A stretch of 64,000 nt of DNA from Chthonomonadales bacterium (GTDB lineage: Bacteria; Armatimonadota; Chthonomonadetes; Chthonomonadales; CAJBBX01): contig JABWBA010000008.1 in the NCBI GenBank assembly GCA_013360745.1, forward strand, positions 1 through 64,000. Direction: 5' to 3'. The position numbers and the translations under genes are program-made. Below, in pieces: positions 55,528 to 63,876 of the stretch. Position 1 is the stretch's first letter; each line of letters starts with the position of its first letter. The notes beneath the pieces are model-generated. The model did not search any database. It was not told where the DNA came from and saw only the letters and a list, made by a program, of their open reading frames with translations.

Positions 55528-57018
55528 TCACCGATCGATGATGTGGTCGCTTCGCCCAGGATCCGAGGAGTAGTTGGGCGGCTCCTTCGTAATCCACACA
55601 TCGTGGACGTGGCTCTCCCGAAGGCTCGCGCCTGTGATTCGGATGAAGTGGGCTCGCTCCTGCAGTTCGTTGATCGTTCGGGCTCCAAGATAGCCCATGC
55701 CTGATCGGACGCCGCCCGCCATCTGGTGGATCACTTCCGAAACGGGGCCTTTGTACGGCACACGACCTTCGACGCCCTCGGGCACGAACCGCGCATTGGG
55801 CTCCTGCGAATACCGATCGCTCGATCCCTCCCGCATAGCGGCCTCGGAGCCCATGCCGCGATAGTCCTTGAAGGCTCGCCCCTGGTACAGGATCACCTCG
55901 CCGGGAGCCTCTTCGGTTCCCGCGAGCATGTTGCCAAGCATCACCGCCGCCGCTCCGGCCGCCAGAGCCTTGGTGGCATCGCCTGAGAATCGGATGCCGC
56001 CGTCGGCTATGACGGTTGCTCCACGTTTTCTTGCCTCCAACGCACATTCGAGGACCGCCGTGAACTGCGGCACGCCAACGCCGGAGACCACGCGCGTCGT
56101 GCAGATGCTGCCCGCTCCCAAACCCACGCGAACCGAGTCCGAGCCGGCGTCCGTCAGCGCCTGGACCGCCTCGACGGTCGCGGCGTTGCCTCCGATAACG
56201 ATGAGGTCCGGGAAGTTCGCCTTGAGTGCAGCCACCGCATCCAGAACGCCGGTCGAGTGGCCGTGCGCCGCATCGATCACGACGAAGTCCACACCAGCGT
56301 CCCGCAGCTGTCCCGCTCGTGCCACCGGATCGCGAAGAGGACCCAGCGCCGCACCGACCCGCAGGCGTCCCCTTTCATCCTTGGTGGCGTTCGGATGCTC
56401 GCGTACCTTTTGAATATCCTTGATCGTGATCAGGCCGAGCAGACGGAAATCCCGATCTACGATCGGCAGCTTCTCGATCCGATGCTCCTGCAGAATATCC
56501 TGCGCCTGCTCGAGAGTAGTCCCCTCCGGTGCGGTGAACAGACGTTCCCTCGGGGTCATCAACTCGTGGATTCGCCGGTTGTAGTTTGTTTCGAACCGAA
56601 TATCCCGGTTCGTCAGAATGCCGACGAGAACGCCGCCTGCCTGGGTTACCGGTACGCCAGAGATGTGGTACCTCTCCATAATCTCCAGCGCATCCCCGAT
56701 GCTCTCATTTGGCGACAAGGAGATCGGGTTCACGATGATCCCGTGCTCCGATCGCTTCACCTTGTCGACTTCAGCGGCCTGGGCCTCCACCGACTGGTTT
56801 CGATGGATCACCCCTACGCCGCCGTCGCGCGCGATGGCAATCGCCATCCTCGAGCCCGTAACACGGTCCATCGGTGACGACAGGACGGGAATGGCGAGTT
56901 CGATGCCGGGAGCAATCGTCGTCCGCGTATCAGCCTCGCTCGGGTTGATGCTCGACTGTTGGGGCATGAGCAGAACATCATCGAAGCTCAATCCCTCTTT
57001 GATGGCGGCTCCGCCCAT
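55528..57018 (-). CDS. guaB: IMP dehydrogenase
   Basis: A 496-residue enzyme that oxidises IMP to XMP, the first committed step to GTP. The barrel starts with TFDDVLL-like [10 protein letters not shown]. Two CBS domains are inserted (about 95-205). The catalytic cysteine loop is [17 protein letters not shown], followed by the flap (YRGMGS) segment and [17 protein letters not shown] precedes the ATG, and a near-consensus promoter is at 57049-57077. The C-terminus carries about 15 extra polar residues. Confidence 0.96.
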   Translation of the reverse strand: MGGAAIKEGLSFDDVLLMPQQSSINPSEADTRTTIAPGIELAIPVLSSPMDRVTGSRMAIAIARDGGVGVIHRNQSVEAQAAEVDKVKRSEHGIIVNPISLSPNESIGDALEIMERYHISGVPVTQAGGVLVGILTNRDIRFETNYNRRIHELMTPRERLFTAPEGTTLEQAQDILQEHRIEKLPIVDRDFRLLGLITIKDIQKVREHPNATKDERGRLRVGAALGPLRDPVARAGQLRDAGVDFVVIDAAHGHSTGVLDAVAALKANFPDLIVIGGNAATVEAVQALTDAGSDSVRVGLGAGSICTTRVVSGVGVPQFTAVLECALEARKRGATVIADGGIRFSGDATKALAAGAAAVMLGNMLAGTEEAPGEVILYQGRAFKDYRGMGSEAAMREGSSDRYSQEPNARFVPEGVEGRVPYKGPVSEVIHQMAGGVRSGMGYLGARTINELQERAHFIRITGASLRESHVHDVWITKEPPNYSSDPGRSDHIIDR

Positions 57019-57048
57019 GCGTATACGCTCCTCGTTTTGGATTCAACC

Positions 57049-57077
57049 ATTGTACCGACGCGACGCCTCGTTGTCAA
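57049..57077 (-). promoter_or_regulatory. Promoter of guaB
   Basis: Minus-strand TTGACA (57077-57072), a 17-base spacer and TACAAT (57054-57049), with a start expected near 57042 and a leader of about 24 bases. Confidence 0.8.
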
Positions 57078-57082
57078 ACGAG
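57067..57082. promoter_or_regulatory. Inverted repeat over the guaB -35 box
   Basis: CTCGTT-GTCA-AACGAG, a perfect 6-base inverted repeat whose centre is the guaB -35 element. It is placed where a repressor would block the promoter and is also upstream of the divergent oxidoreductase gene. The regulator is unknown. Confidence 0.35.
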
Positions 57083-57147
57083 CTGCAGGAGGATTCAGCA
57101 GAGCCGTGTCGAACCAGCGTACCATCGCACTGATCGGAGGTCCAATC

Positions 57148-58179
57148 ATGGGTGAACTTGGAGTTGGAATACTGGGCGCCGGATGGGTATCCACCGAGCA
57201 TATTAAGGCCTATGCTCTGAACCCTCATACGCGCGTGGTCGGCGTGACCGGCAGAACCGCAGAGAGCGCACGAGCGCGGCTTGTCGAAACAGGCATCACC
57301 GATGCCCGTGTCTATGCTTCCTACGAGGAGATGCTGGCCGATCCCGCCATCCATGCCATTTCCATATGCACCCCGCCGCACCTCCATCCTGCTAACGTCG
57401 TAGCCGGGGCCGCTGCAGGCAAGCACATGCTGATCGAGAAAGCCGCTGCGAACACCCCGGAGGACCTCAACCGCATGCTGGCTGCGGTCCAAAAGGCGGG
57501 TGTGAAGACGGTCGTTAGCTTCGTCCTCCACTGGAATCCAGGGTTCCTTCTCATCAAACGGTTGCTGGAGCAAGGGGCGATTGGCGACATCTTTTATGCC
57601 GAGGTTGACTACTGGCACAACATCGGCCCTCAGTACAAGCAGTACGCGTGGAATATCAAACGGGAGATCGCCGGCAGCGCCCTGTTATCCGCGGGAATCC
57701 ACGCCGTCGATGCCATTCGCTGGTTCACGCGCGATGAGGTCGTTGAGGTGAGCGCTTATAGCAACCGGCGGAACGCTGAATATGAGTACGACACCAACAT
57801 CGTCGGCATCCTAAAGTTCGCCGGCGGCGCCATTGGAAAGGTATCGACAAGCTTCGATGTTCAGAGTCCGTACGCGTTCAATATCGATCTTCTGGGCACG
57901 GCGGGCACGATCCGGGACAATCGAATCTTCGCAAGGGAGTACTTCACCGGTCAGACGGACTGGGCCGAGGTGCCCACGATACGCCCCGATAGCGGCGATG
58001 TTGCCCATCACCCCTTCGAAGGCGAGATCAACCACTTCGTCGATTGCATTCTCACCGACGCCGAATCGAGCCTGAATCTCGCCGACGCCGCCCGAACGCA
58101 TCGCATCTGCTATGCGATGGATCGCTCAGCCGAGACGGGATCGCCGGTGCGGCTCGATCTCTACGGCCCCTTGCCATAG
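57148..58179 (+). CDS. Gfo/Idh/MocA family oxidoreductase
   Basis: A 343-residue NAD(P)-dependent dehydrogenase. The N-terminal Rossmann motif is VGILGAGWVSTEHIKAYAL. The family EKP motif is altered to EKAAANTPED (residue about 100), so the usual proline after the catalytic lysine is alanine. The C-terminal half is the substrate domain, with HWNPGF, SALLSAGIHAVDAIRWF and GEINHFVDCI. Substrates in this family are mostly sugars, inositols or their acids; none can be named. GGAGG lies 7 bases before the ATG at 57148; the upstream part of the frame is antisense to guaB and rejected. Confidence 0.88.
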   Translation: MGELGVGILGAGWVSTEHIKAYALNPHTRVVGVTGRTAESARARLVETGITDARVYASYEEMLADPAIHAISICTPPHLHPANVVAGAAAGKHMLIEKAAANTPEDLNRMLAAVQKAGVKTVVSFVLHWNPGFLLIKRLLEQGAIGDIFYAEVDYWHNIGPQYKQYAWNIKREIAGSALLSAGIHAVDAIRWFTRDEVVEVSAYSNRRNAEYEYDTNIVGILKFAGGAIGKVSTSFDVQSPYAFNIDLLGTAGTIRDNRIFAREYFTGQTDWAEVPTIRPDSGDVAHHPFEGEINHFVDCILTDAESSLNLADAARTHRICYAMDRSAETGSPVRLDLYGPLP

Positions 58180-58263
58180 TCCAAACGGAGGTAATGGGCC
58201 TACCGATCGGGTACAATAGCGTCCGTTTCGGGGGATAACGCGCATCCCGGAAACGGCTCGTCC

Positions 58264-58334
58264 GCGGGAGTAGCTTAATGGTAAAGCTCCTGCCTTCCAA
58301 GCAGGTGACGCGAGTTCGATTCTCGTCTCCCGCT
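58264..58334 (+). tRNA. tRNA-Gly (anticodon TCC)
   Basis: The acceptor GCGGGAG pairs with CTCCCGC. The D arm is GCTT/AAGC, the anticodon stem CCTGC/GCAGG with loop CTTCCAA, and the T arm is CGAG-TTCGATT-CTCG plus one G-U. Discriminator T, no encoded CCA. A TACAAT box at 58212-58217 could be its -10, but no -35 is clear. Confidence 0.96.
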
Positions 58335-58349
58335 TCCGCATTGGACGGA

Positions 58350-58478
58350 GGCCGTACAGCCCGCGCCTATTAGCACAGAGCCATCCTGAGCCGTAATCGT
58401 CGATGCCGTCGGGTTGGTCATAGGATGCGAATGAGCGCTCTGATCTGTGTGGCACTCTGCAGGGACGGTTGTACGGCC
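58350..58478 (+). ncRNA. Structured element between tRNA genes, candidate small RNA
   Basis: This 129-base stretch is closed by a 12-base stem (58350-58361 with 58467-58478, one G-U). Inside it are CACAGA/TCTGTG (58374-58379, 58444-58449) and CATCCT/AGGATG (58382-58387, 58422-58427), properly nested to give a rod with large internal loops. It does not match the SRP RNA, tmRNA or RNase P signatures I know. A 6S-like RNA is conceivable but unproven. The 3' arm overlaps the predicted -35 of the next tRNA promoter, so a DNA-level role is the alternative. Confidence 0.35.
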
Positions 58479-58498
58479 CGGTTCGGTTAGGGTATCTT
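58469..58498 (+). promoter_or_regulatory. Promoter of tRNA-Arg and tRNA-His
   Basis: TTGTAC (58469-58474), an 18-base spacer and TATCTT (58493-58498), with a start about 8 bases before tRNA-Arg. Confidence 0.5.
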
Positions 58499-58512
58499 GT
58501 AGGTCGCGCCTT

Positions 58513-58585
58513 GCCTCCGTAGCTCAGTGGATAGAGCAGCTGCCTTCTAAGCAGCGGGCCGCAGGTTCGATCCCTGCCGGGGGCG
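58513..58585 (+). tRNA. tRNA-Arg (anticodon TCT)
   Basis: The acceptor GCCTCCG pairs with CGGGGGC (one G-U). The anticodon stem is GCTGC/GCAGC with loop CTTCTAA, and the T arm is GCAGG-TTCGATC-CCTGC. Discriminator G, usual for this isoacceptor. No encoded CCA. Confidence 0.96.
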
Positions 58586-58593
58586 CGTGATGC

Positions 58594-58668
58594 GGCGGCT
58601 GTAGCTCAGCAGGTTAGAGTGCCAGGTTGTGGCCCTGGAGGCCGTGGGTTCAAGTCCCATCAGCCGCC
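58594..58668 (+). tRNA. tRNA-His (anticodon GTG)
   Basis: The acceptor GCGGCTG pairs with CAGCCGC, with an additional G at -1 opposite C73 as required for histidine identity. The anticodon stem is CCAGG/CCTGG with loop TTGTGGC, and the T arm is GTGGG-TTCAAGT-CCCAT. It lies 8 bases after tRNA-Arg, so they share a transcript. Confidence 0.95.
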
Positions 58669-58765
58669 CGTTCTTTCGAGACACCGCTTGGCCATACAAG
58701 GTCGATTCGTGACGCTGCCGAGTTGCTGATCGGTGTCCGCCAGCCGAGCCCGTGTAACCTACCGT

Positions 58766-59965
58766 ATGGACCTCCGGGATATCCACCTTCTCCTTGCCCG
58801 CTCCTTCGCCGAGAACCGTCTTCGCGCGGGCCTGACCGTGATCGGCGTTGTGATCGGCGTAGGCTCGGTCCTGCTGCTCGTCGCCATCGGCGCCGGCGTT
58901 CGCGAAGATATCACCCGACAGGTCGATAAGCTCGGTTCCAATGTCGCGATCATCGTACCCGGCAAGCTCTCCAGCACCGGTCAGCCCGATGGCATGTCGA
59001 TGCTGGGCATCTCCAGCCTGACGGTCAAAGATGTGGACGATCTGAGCAGGATCGCCGGTGTCCGCGCCGCGATACCTATCTCCTTCGTCACCGGGAGTGT
59101 CGAGACGGGAAACGAAAGCCACGCGGCCATGGTGCTCGGGGCGGATCACCGAATGGCGTCCGTCGGGACCAACCGGATCGCCCGCGGTCGTTTCTACCGG
59201 GGCACGGAGGACTCAGAGCGTGTCTGCGTGCTCGGCGCGGAGATCGGCGATGAGCTGGTCGGCAAGAAGCGACTGGCTGGACGAACGATCAGTGTTCGCG
59301 GGGTGCCGTTCCGGATCGTCGGCATCCTCGCCAGAGACGAAGAGAGCGCCTTCGCGCAGGTGAGTTTCGCGCGTGCGGTCTATATCCCGTGGCAAGCGTC
59401 TCGAACGGCGTTCAACGGCGCACAGATCAATAGAATCATCGTCCAGACGGATTATCAGACCGATCCCGACACGATAGCGGGCAGCCTTCAGCGCGTGCTG
59501 TTGCGGAACCACGGCCGCGAGGACTTCGGCGTACTTACCTACCGGAAGTTACTCGGCGCAATCTATCATGTGTTCAATATCGTGACGGCTCTGATCATCG
59601 GCATCTCCGCGATATCGCTCCTCGTCGCGGGCATCGGCATCATGAATGTGATGCTGGTTACGGTCACCGAGAGAACCCGCGAAATCGGCATCAGGATGGC
59701 GATGGGAGCTCGTCGATCGGATATCTTCTCGCAGTTTCTTGCCGAGGCGATCGCCCTTTCTCTCACCGGAGGCGTACTGGGCGTCGCTCTGGCATTCGGG
59801 GTCAGTCGTATCGTCGATGTGATGACCACGCTCCACCCGATCATCACACCCGGGGCCATTCTGCTCGCATTCGGGGTATGCGTCATCGTCGGCATCGTCT
59901 TCGGGACGGCTCCCGCCGTGCGGGCGTCACGCCTCAGCCCGGTCGACGCGCTCCGGTTCGAATAG
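58766..59965 (+). CDS. ABC transporter permease, MacB/FtsX type
   Basis: A 399-residue membrane protein with the MacB plan. The first membrane helix is at about 20-42 (RAGLTVIGVVIGVGSVLLL), then a periplasmic domain to about 275, then three helices in the FtsX-like C-terminal part containing GIGIMNVMLVTVTERTREIG and RIAMGA-like RMAMGARRSD. Such permeases work with a separate LolD/MacB-type ATPase and usually a membrane-fusion protein. Neither is adjacent: a tRNA lies upstream and the convergent fusion gene begins 3 bases downstream. The ATG at 58766 begins the family-like sequence but has no Shine-Dalgarno sequence; a GTG at 58733 is possible. Confidence 0.82.
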   Translation: MDLRDIHLLLARSFAENRLRAGLTVIGVVIGVGSVLLLVAIGAGVREDITRQVDKLGSNVAIIVPGKLSSTGQPDGMSMLGISSLTVKDVDDLSRIAGVRAAIPISFVTGSVETGNESHAAMVLGADHRMASVGTNRIARGRFYRGTEDSERVCVLGAEIGDELVGKKRLAGRTISVRGVPFRIVGILARDEESAFAQVSFARAVYIPWQASRTAFNGAQINRIIVQTDYQTDPDTIAGSLQRVLLRNHGREDFGVLTYRKLLGAIYHVFNIVTALIIGISAISLLVAGIGIMNVMLVTVTERTREIGIRMAMGARRSDIFSQFLAEAIALSLTGGVLGVALAFGVSRIVDVMTTLHPIITPGAILLAFGVCVIVGIVFGTAPAVRASRLSPVDALRFE

Positions 59966-59968
59966 CCG

Positions 59969-62900
59969 TCAGGGCTGCAGGGCGGCTTTGAGCGCGTCTC
60001 GGGCCGCCGGCGCCGCTATTCTGAAACCAGTATTCTCTCCCTCGACGACGACCCCAATGGCGTATTCCGGGAGCTCGTACGGCGCATACCCTACGAACCA
60101 CGCGTATCGTCGATCTGGGTTACGTGCAGATCGGATCACCGCAGTCCGGCCAGCTACCGTAATCGGCAGCGACTGAAAGATCTCCTCGAGCGGTCCATCA
60201 GTGATCGACTCCCGCAACGCGCGCCGTATCCGCTCGTACAGAGCCTTTCCTTCGTAGGTCAACCGTGCGTGGCCCGGTGGGAAGATAAAGCGTTCCGACG
60301 GGCGCCCGTTGCCAAACCGAAGCTCGGCAAGAAAGCTAGGATATTCCGGGGCAATATTGATCGATAGCTGGTAGATGAAATTCGTCATCTTCATCGGCGT
60401 GATGAGCGGAAACGACTCGCCGGTCGCGATATCCATCAGTCGTTCGGCCATTTCGTCGACCGTTGGCATAGCCTTCGGATTCGATATATCACTGAGGTAA
60501 TCCAGCAGCCTCTCAAGGTCCGTGTGTCGCAGCAACTCGGCAAAGTAGACATTACACCCGACCTTCAGAGCTCGCTCCAGGCCGATGCGTCCGTGGGGCG
60601 GATCTGAGGGATCATCTTCGACCGACGGCGCCGTATACGTCCGTCCCTGATAGGTCCAGCGCAACGGCCCGGTGGCGTGGCGGCAAATCGCTTCAAAGCT
60701 CGGAACTTCCTCGGGCAGATTGATCGCAATAGCGAACTTGAAGAGGGAGCCGGGTGGATATCGGACCGAGGTCGCTCGATCGACCACGGGCAGGCCATCC
60801 ATTCGGCGCGGATCGGTCGGGTCGGCCAGAACGGCTCTGTTTGGATCTGCGCTCGGCGTTGTGATCGCGGCGAGCGGATTCCCGGTGGCCGTATCCAGGA
60901 TCATCATGGCGGCAGGACGGACGTTCCGTTCGATGGTCACGTGCTTGAGCAATACCGCATACGCTTTTCGCTGCAGGTTGGCGTCCAGAGCCAGCACGAC
61001 ATCGCCGCCTTTGATCCGCCGGCCGGCGAATCGGGCTGGCAGGTTCCTTCGTCGATAGGCAGGCACAAGTTCCGCATAGCCGGAAAAGCCCCTCAGGTGC
61101 TCGTTGTATTCCCGTTCCATGCCGGAGATCGGCCCGATGTCGGCAAGCCAGCACCCGATCAAGGCCGCTGCGGCAGGACCCAGAGGATAGTAGCGGCCAG
61201 CACGATAGTATCGCTGAGCCAGGGCCGGATTGCCGGGCAAAGCGGCGCTGATTTCCCGAAGGCGAGACGTAGCGAGAACCTGATCTCCCAGCTCGTAAAT
61301 GGAACCCCGTTCGATGGTTGATGCGAAGCGGACGAGCCGAGGGTTGGCGATGGTTCGAACGGCCCGCCCCCCCTCGGTGAGGGTGAGAGTATGGCCTGCG
61401 TTGTCGTCGCCGCGCTCCGCCTGCAGCCACCACATCCGAGTTCCCAGCCCTCCGATCAGGAGCGCCACAACGGCGTAGGTTAGCGCTGCAACCCGCAGAC
61501 GGTAGCTTCGACGCTCGAACCCGCCAAGCCCCCGGTCTGCCGTCCGATCGAGACCGAGCGTCAGACCAATGGCGCTGAACCAGGCGATCTGCGCAACACG
61601 CGTGAAGTCCGCAAACGGGAGCGGGACAATGGCCTGAGGACCCACGCCCGCGACGCTGGCGCAGGCGAACGCCGTCCAGGCCGACAGGACACAACCAATC
61701 CCGATCAGGATCCATCGCGATCCGTCCGCGCTAGTCCGAACCGACAGCCGATGAACGCGCCAGATCAGCAGCGCGTACAAGAGCAGCGTCATCACAGATC
61801 CGATGACGCCGAGATCCTCGCCGATGGTCGCCAAGAGCCGGCTCTGCCCGACCTCACTGAGCCCGAGCCCGGCGCCCCAGAAGCCGCCAGAGCCGAACGC
61901 CCAGAAATCCTCTGCCAGCCGGTTCGGAGAACTGATGCCTCTGGACCACGGTGACTGGAAGGCCATGAGCGATGCTCGTCCATCCGGCATGAGGCCCGCT
62001 AGAAGGGCTACACCGATGAAGCTGAGGGCGCCGCCAAGCGCGGCCTTCCAGCCCATGCCCGTACCGAGCCAGATGAGGCACGCGCCAGACAGTCCCGTTA
62101 CCAAACCGATACCCGGATTTCTCGTGCAGACCACCGAGATCACGGCTAACGCGAGTGGGATCCAGAGCTCCGTCTCTCTGATCCCCACTCGCACCACTGT
62201 CCGCGGCGGTTGGGCCGTTGGATTCGCGCTATCCAACGCCGGTGGCCGCAACGATCGAAGATAGGGAACGAGCACGCCCAGCGCCGCGAACGGACCGAGC
62301 CATGACAATCCAGGCGCTCCAACCCGGCGTCCGCCGTCCAGAACGAGGGCCGCGACGGCCCATAGGAGGAATACACCGGGTCCTGTGAAGCGAACCAGAC
62401 GCACCAGGAAAGAGGGCATCGGATAGGTCGATCTGCGTCCCGGGATACGACTGAATACCAGCAACGAAAGAACGCCCAGCCCGACGCCCCACAGGAACGC
62501 ACCCGCTGTCGGGGCGTCCCGCAGCGGGTCACCCGCAGCGAGGCGGACAAGGAATCCGAACGTTGTTAGAAGCCAAACCAGCATCAGCAGAACGGGTCTG
62601 TCGGTCGCGTGTTGTGGCGCATACCGACAGGAAAGCCAGACGAACGCGAGGAACAGCAGCAGATAGAGCGCGTTATAGCCAAACGCTGTGCTCGGAGATC
62701 GTACGATCGCAATCTGGTGCAGGCGACGCACTCGATCGGCCGACAGTACCGGTATCCGTTCGATATCCGCAGTGCCCTGAAAGGTCCGATCGGCCTTCGA
62801 CTCACGCGCTTCGATGAGACGGCTGGCCAGCGCCAACGGAATATCGAGCCCGATTTCGAGCTCGCCTGGCTCTGCTCTCAATAGACTGTCCGGCTGTCTC

Positions 62901-63271
62901 CGAGTGCGAGCGATGATGTCATGAAATCGTTCGGACAGCACAGGAGTCGCTGCCACTCGCTCCAGAGACGGGTATCCGCCGAGCCGTTGACGCTCGAGGA
63001 CGAGGCGATCGGCCAGAGCCGGATCGATCCGGAGCGCCAGCGCGAGCTTATCGGGGTCGACACGATTCATGTTGATCGTGTCAGCGGGGACGGTTAGCGG
63101 GATTCGAGCGAGGGAAGCAAGGACAGCCCCAATGGCGGCTACGACAGCAACGAGCGCAAACGTCCGCGGAGCGCGTTTCCGCGCGCGAGCTGGGACATCC
63201 TGCGCATGATCCGTCACTGCCTCGGCCACAACTACGATTATACAACGGTGGCTATCAGGATGCCAATACAC
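59969..63271 (-). CDS. Three-part fusion: helix-hairpin-helix, SEDS (FtsW/RodA) and class B PBP domains
   Basis: An 1100-residue membrane protein. A membrane helix (about 38-58) is followed by two ComEA-like helix-hairpin-helix units (about 65-122 and 138-190; INMNRVDPDKLALAL). A SEDS domain with about ten helices follows (197-570; GSGGFWGAGLGLS and IGEDLGVIG). Then come a further membrane helix (592-612), a PBP dimerisation region (RGSIYELGDQVLATS) and a transpeptidase domain (about 765-1098). SxxK is intact (S842, K845). SxN is GCN (905-907) and KTG is RTA (1042-1044). The SEDS catalytic aspartate position holds serine (S477). The ATG at 63271 has AGGA upstream; GTG codons at 63229 and 63217 are alternatives. 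SEDS and PBP are usually separate proteins. Confidence 0.85.
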   Translation of the reverse strand: MYWHPDSHRCIIVVVAEAVTDHAQDVPARARKRAPRTFALVAVVAAIGAVLASLARIPLTVPADTINMNRVDPDKLALALRIDPALADRLVLERQRLGGYPSLERVAATPVLSERFHDIIARTRRQPDSLLRAEPGELEIGLDIPLALASRLIEARESKADRTFQGTADIERIPVLSADRVRRLHQIAIVRSPSTAFGYNALYLLLFLAFVWLSCRYAPQHATDRPVLLMLVWLLTTFGFLVRLAAGDPLRDAPTAGAFLWGVGLGVLSLLVFSRIPGRRSTYPMPSFLVRLVRFTGPGVFLLWAVAALVLDGGRRVGAPGLSWLGPFAALGVLVPYLRSLRPPALDSANPTAQPPRTVVRVGIRETELWIPLALAVISVVCTRNPGIGLVTGLSGACLIWLGTGMGWKAALGGALSFIGVALLAGLMPDGRASLMAFQSPWSRGISSPNRLAEDFWAFGSGGFWGAGLGLSEVGQSRLLATIGEDLGVIGSVMTLLLYALLIWRVHRLSVRTSADGSRWILIGIGCVLSAWTAFACASVAGVGPQAIVPLPFADFTRVAQIAWFSAIGLTLGLDRTADRGLGGFERRSYRLRVAALTYAVVALLIGGLGTRMWWLQAERGDDNAGHTLTLTEGGRAVRTIANPRLVRFASTIERGSIYELGDQVLATSRLREISAALPGNPALAQRYYRAGRYYPLGPAAAALIGCWLADIGPISGMEREYNEHLRGFSGYAELVPAYRRRNLPARFAGRRIKGGDVVLALDANLQRKAYAVLLKHVTIERNVRPAAMMILDTATGNPLAAITTPSADPNRAVLADPTDPRRMDGLPVVDRATSVRYPPGSLFKFAIAINLPEEVPSFEAICRHATGPLRWTYQGRTYTAPSVEDDPSDPPHGRIGLERALKVGCNVYFAELLRHTDLERLLDYLSDISNPKAMPTVDEMAERLMDIATGESFPLITPMKMTNFIYQLSINIAPEYPSFLAELRFGNGRPSERFIFPPGHARLTYEGKALYERIRRALRESITDGPLEEIFQSLPITVAGRTAVIRSARNPDRRYAWFVGYAPYELPEYAIGVVVEGENTGFRIAAPAARDALKAALQP
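63237..63266 (-). promoter_or_regulatory. Possible promoter near the start of the fusion gene
   Basis: Minus-strand TTGGCA (63266-63261), an 18-base spacer and TATAAT (63242-63237). It lies inside the longest reading frame, so it is either chance or evidence that translation begins at a GTG at 63229 or 63217. Confidence 0.35.
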
Positions 63272-63343
63272 ATCCTTACAGGCCGAGGACCTGTCCGGGA
63301 TGCATCAGATGCGGTACGGATGAAACACAGAGGTGCGCGCCCG

Positions 63344-63586
63344 CTAACCTCGATTCATCGTCACAGCCACGAGTATGCTGGCGACAAAGAAGCCGATGCT
63401 GATATATCGGGTCATCTCGTTCAGCCGGTCCTCGAATCCGGGCTTACCTTTGAAGGTACTCGTAGCCTTGCCGCCAATGGTTCCGCCCAGCCCTTCGCTC
63501 TTGGTCTGCTGAATCGCGACCACGAAGATAAGCCCGACGGCAAGCGCTACCTGAACCACACTAAGAATGATATGCAGAACCTGCAA
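63344..63586 (-). CDS. secG: Preprotein translocase subunit SecG
   Basis: An 80-residue protein with two membrane helices (about 4-25 and 59-77) joined by the glycine-rich cytoplasmic loop typical of SecG (SEGLGGTIGGKATSTFKGKP). It supports SecYEG-dependent export. It lies between tatA and the fusion gene on the same strand, with gaps of 50 and 72 bases. Confidence 0.93.
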   Translation of the reverse strand: MQVLHIILSVVQVALAVGLIFVVAIQQTKSEGLGGTIGGKATSTFKGKPGFEDRLNEMTRYISIGFFVASILVAVTMNRG

Positions 63587-63636
63587 CGAGTTATTCTCCT
63601 ATTGTATGAAGCGGTCGTAGGGAGGCGCGAATAAGG

Positions 63637-63843
63637 TTACTCTTTATCGCCGCTCGACTTCGATGCGGCCGGCCGCTCATCAGCCTTATCGTCTTCGTTC
63701 AATCCCTTCTTGAACTCCCGCATGCCGGAACCCAATCCCCGCATCAACTCGGGAATACGGCTTCCGCCGAAGAGGAGGAGAACGATGATCAATACGATGA
63801 GCCATTGCTGAGGGCTTTCGAACATCGCGATGTTGTCTAGCAT
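63637..63843 (-). CDS. tatA: Sec-independent (twin-arginine) translocase subunit TatA
   Basis: A 68-residue TatA/E protein with one N-terminal membrane helix (about 12-26), the hinge FGGSRIPELMRGLGSG, an amphipathic helix and an acidic/lysine-rich tail. AAGGAG lies 10 bases before the ATG. The usual FGxxKLP reads FGGSRIP. No tatC is in the window, although a partial gene lies directly upstream. Confidence 0.92.
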   Translation of the reverse strand: MLDNIAMFESPQQWLIVLIIVLLLFGGSRIPELMRGLGSGMREFKKGLNEDDKADERPAASKSSGDKE

Positions 63844-63876
63844 GCCACTATACTCCTTTTGGTCGCTCTCTCCGCA

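Noticed and set aside
58126-58455. Minus-strand frame with RETRIELASPAWKAGALPLSY
   Set aside because: This is the antisense of tRNA-Gly, a well-known spurious protein annotation.
58547-59149. Minus-strand frame with GLEPTASRATTWHS
   Set aside because: Antisense of tRNA-His and tRNA-Arg extended into the permease gene; not a real gene.
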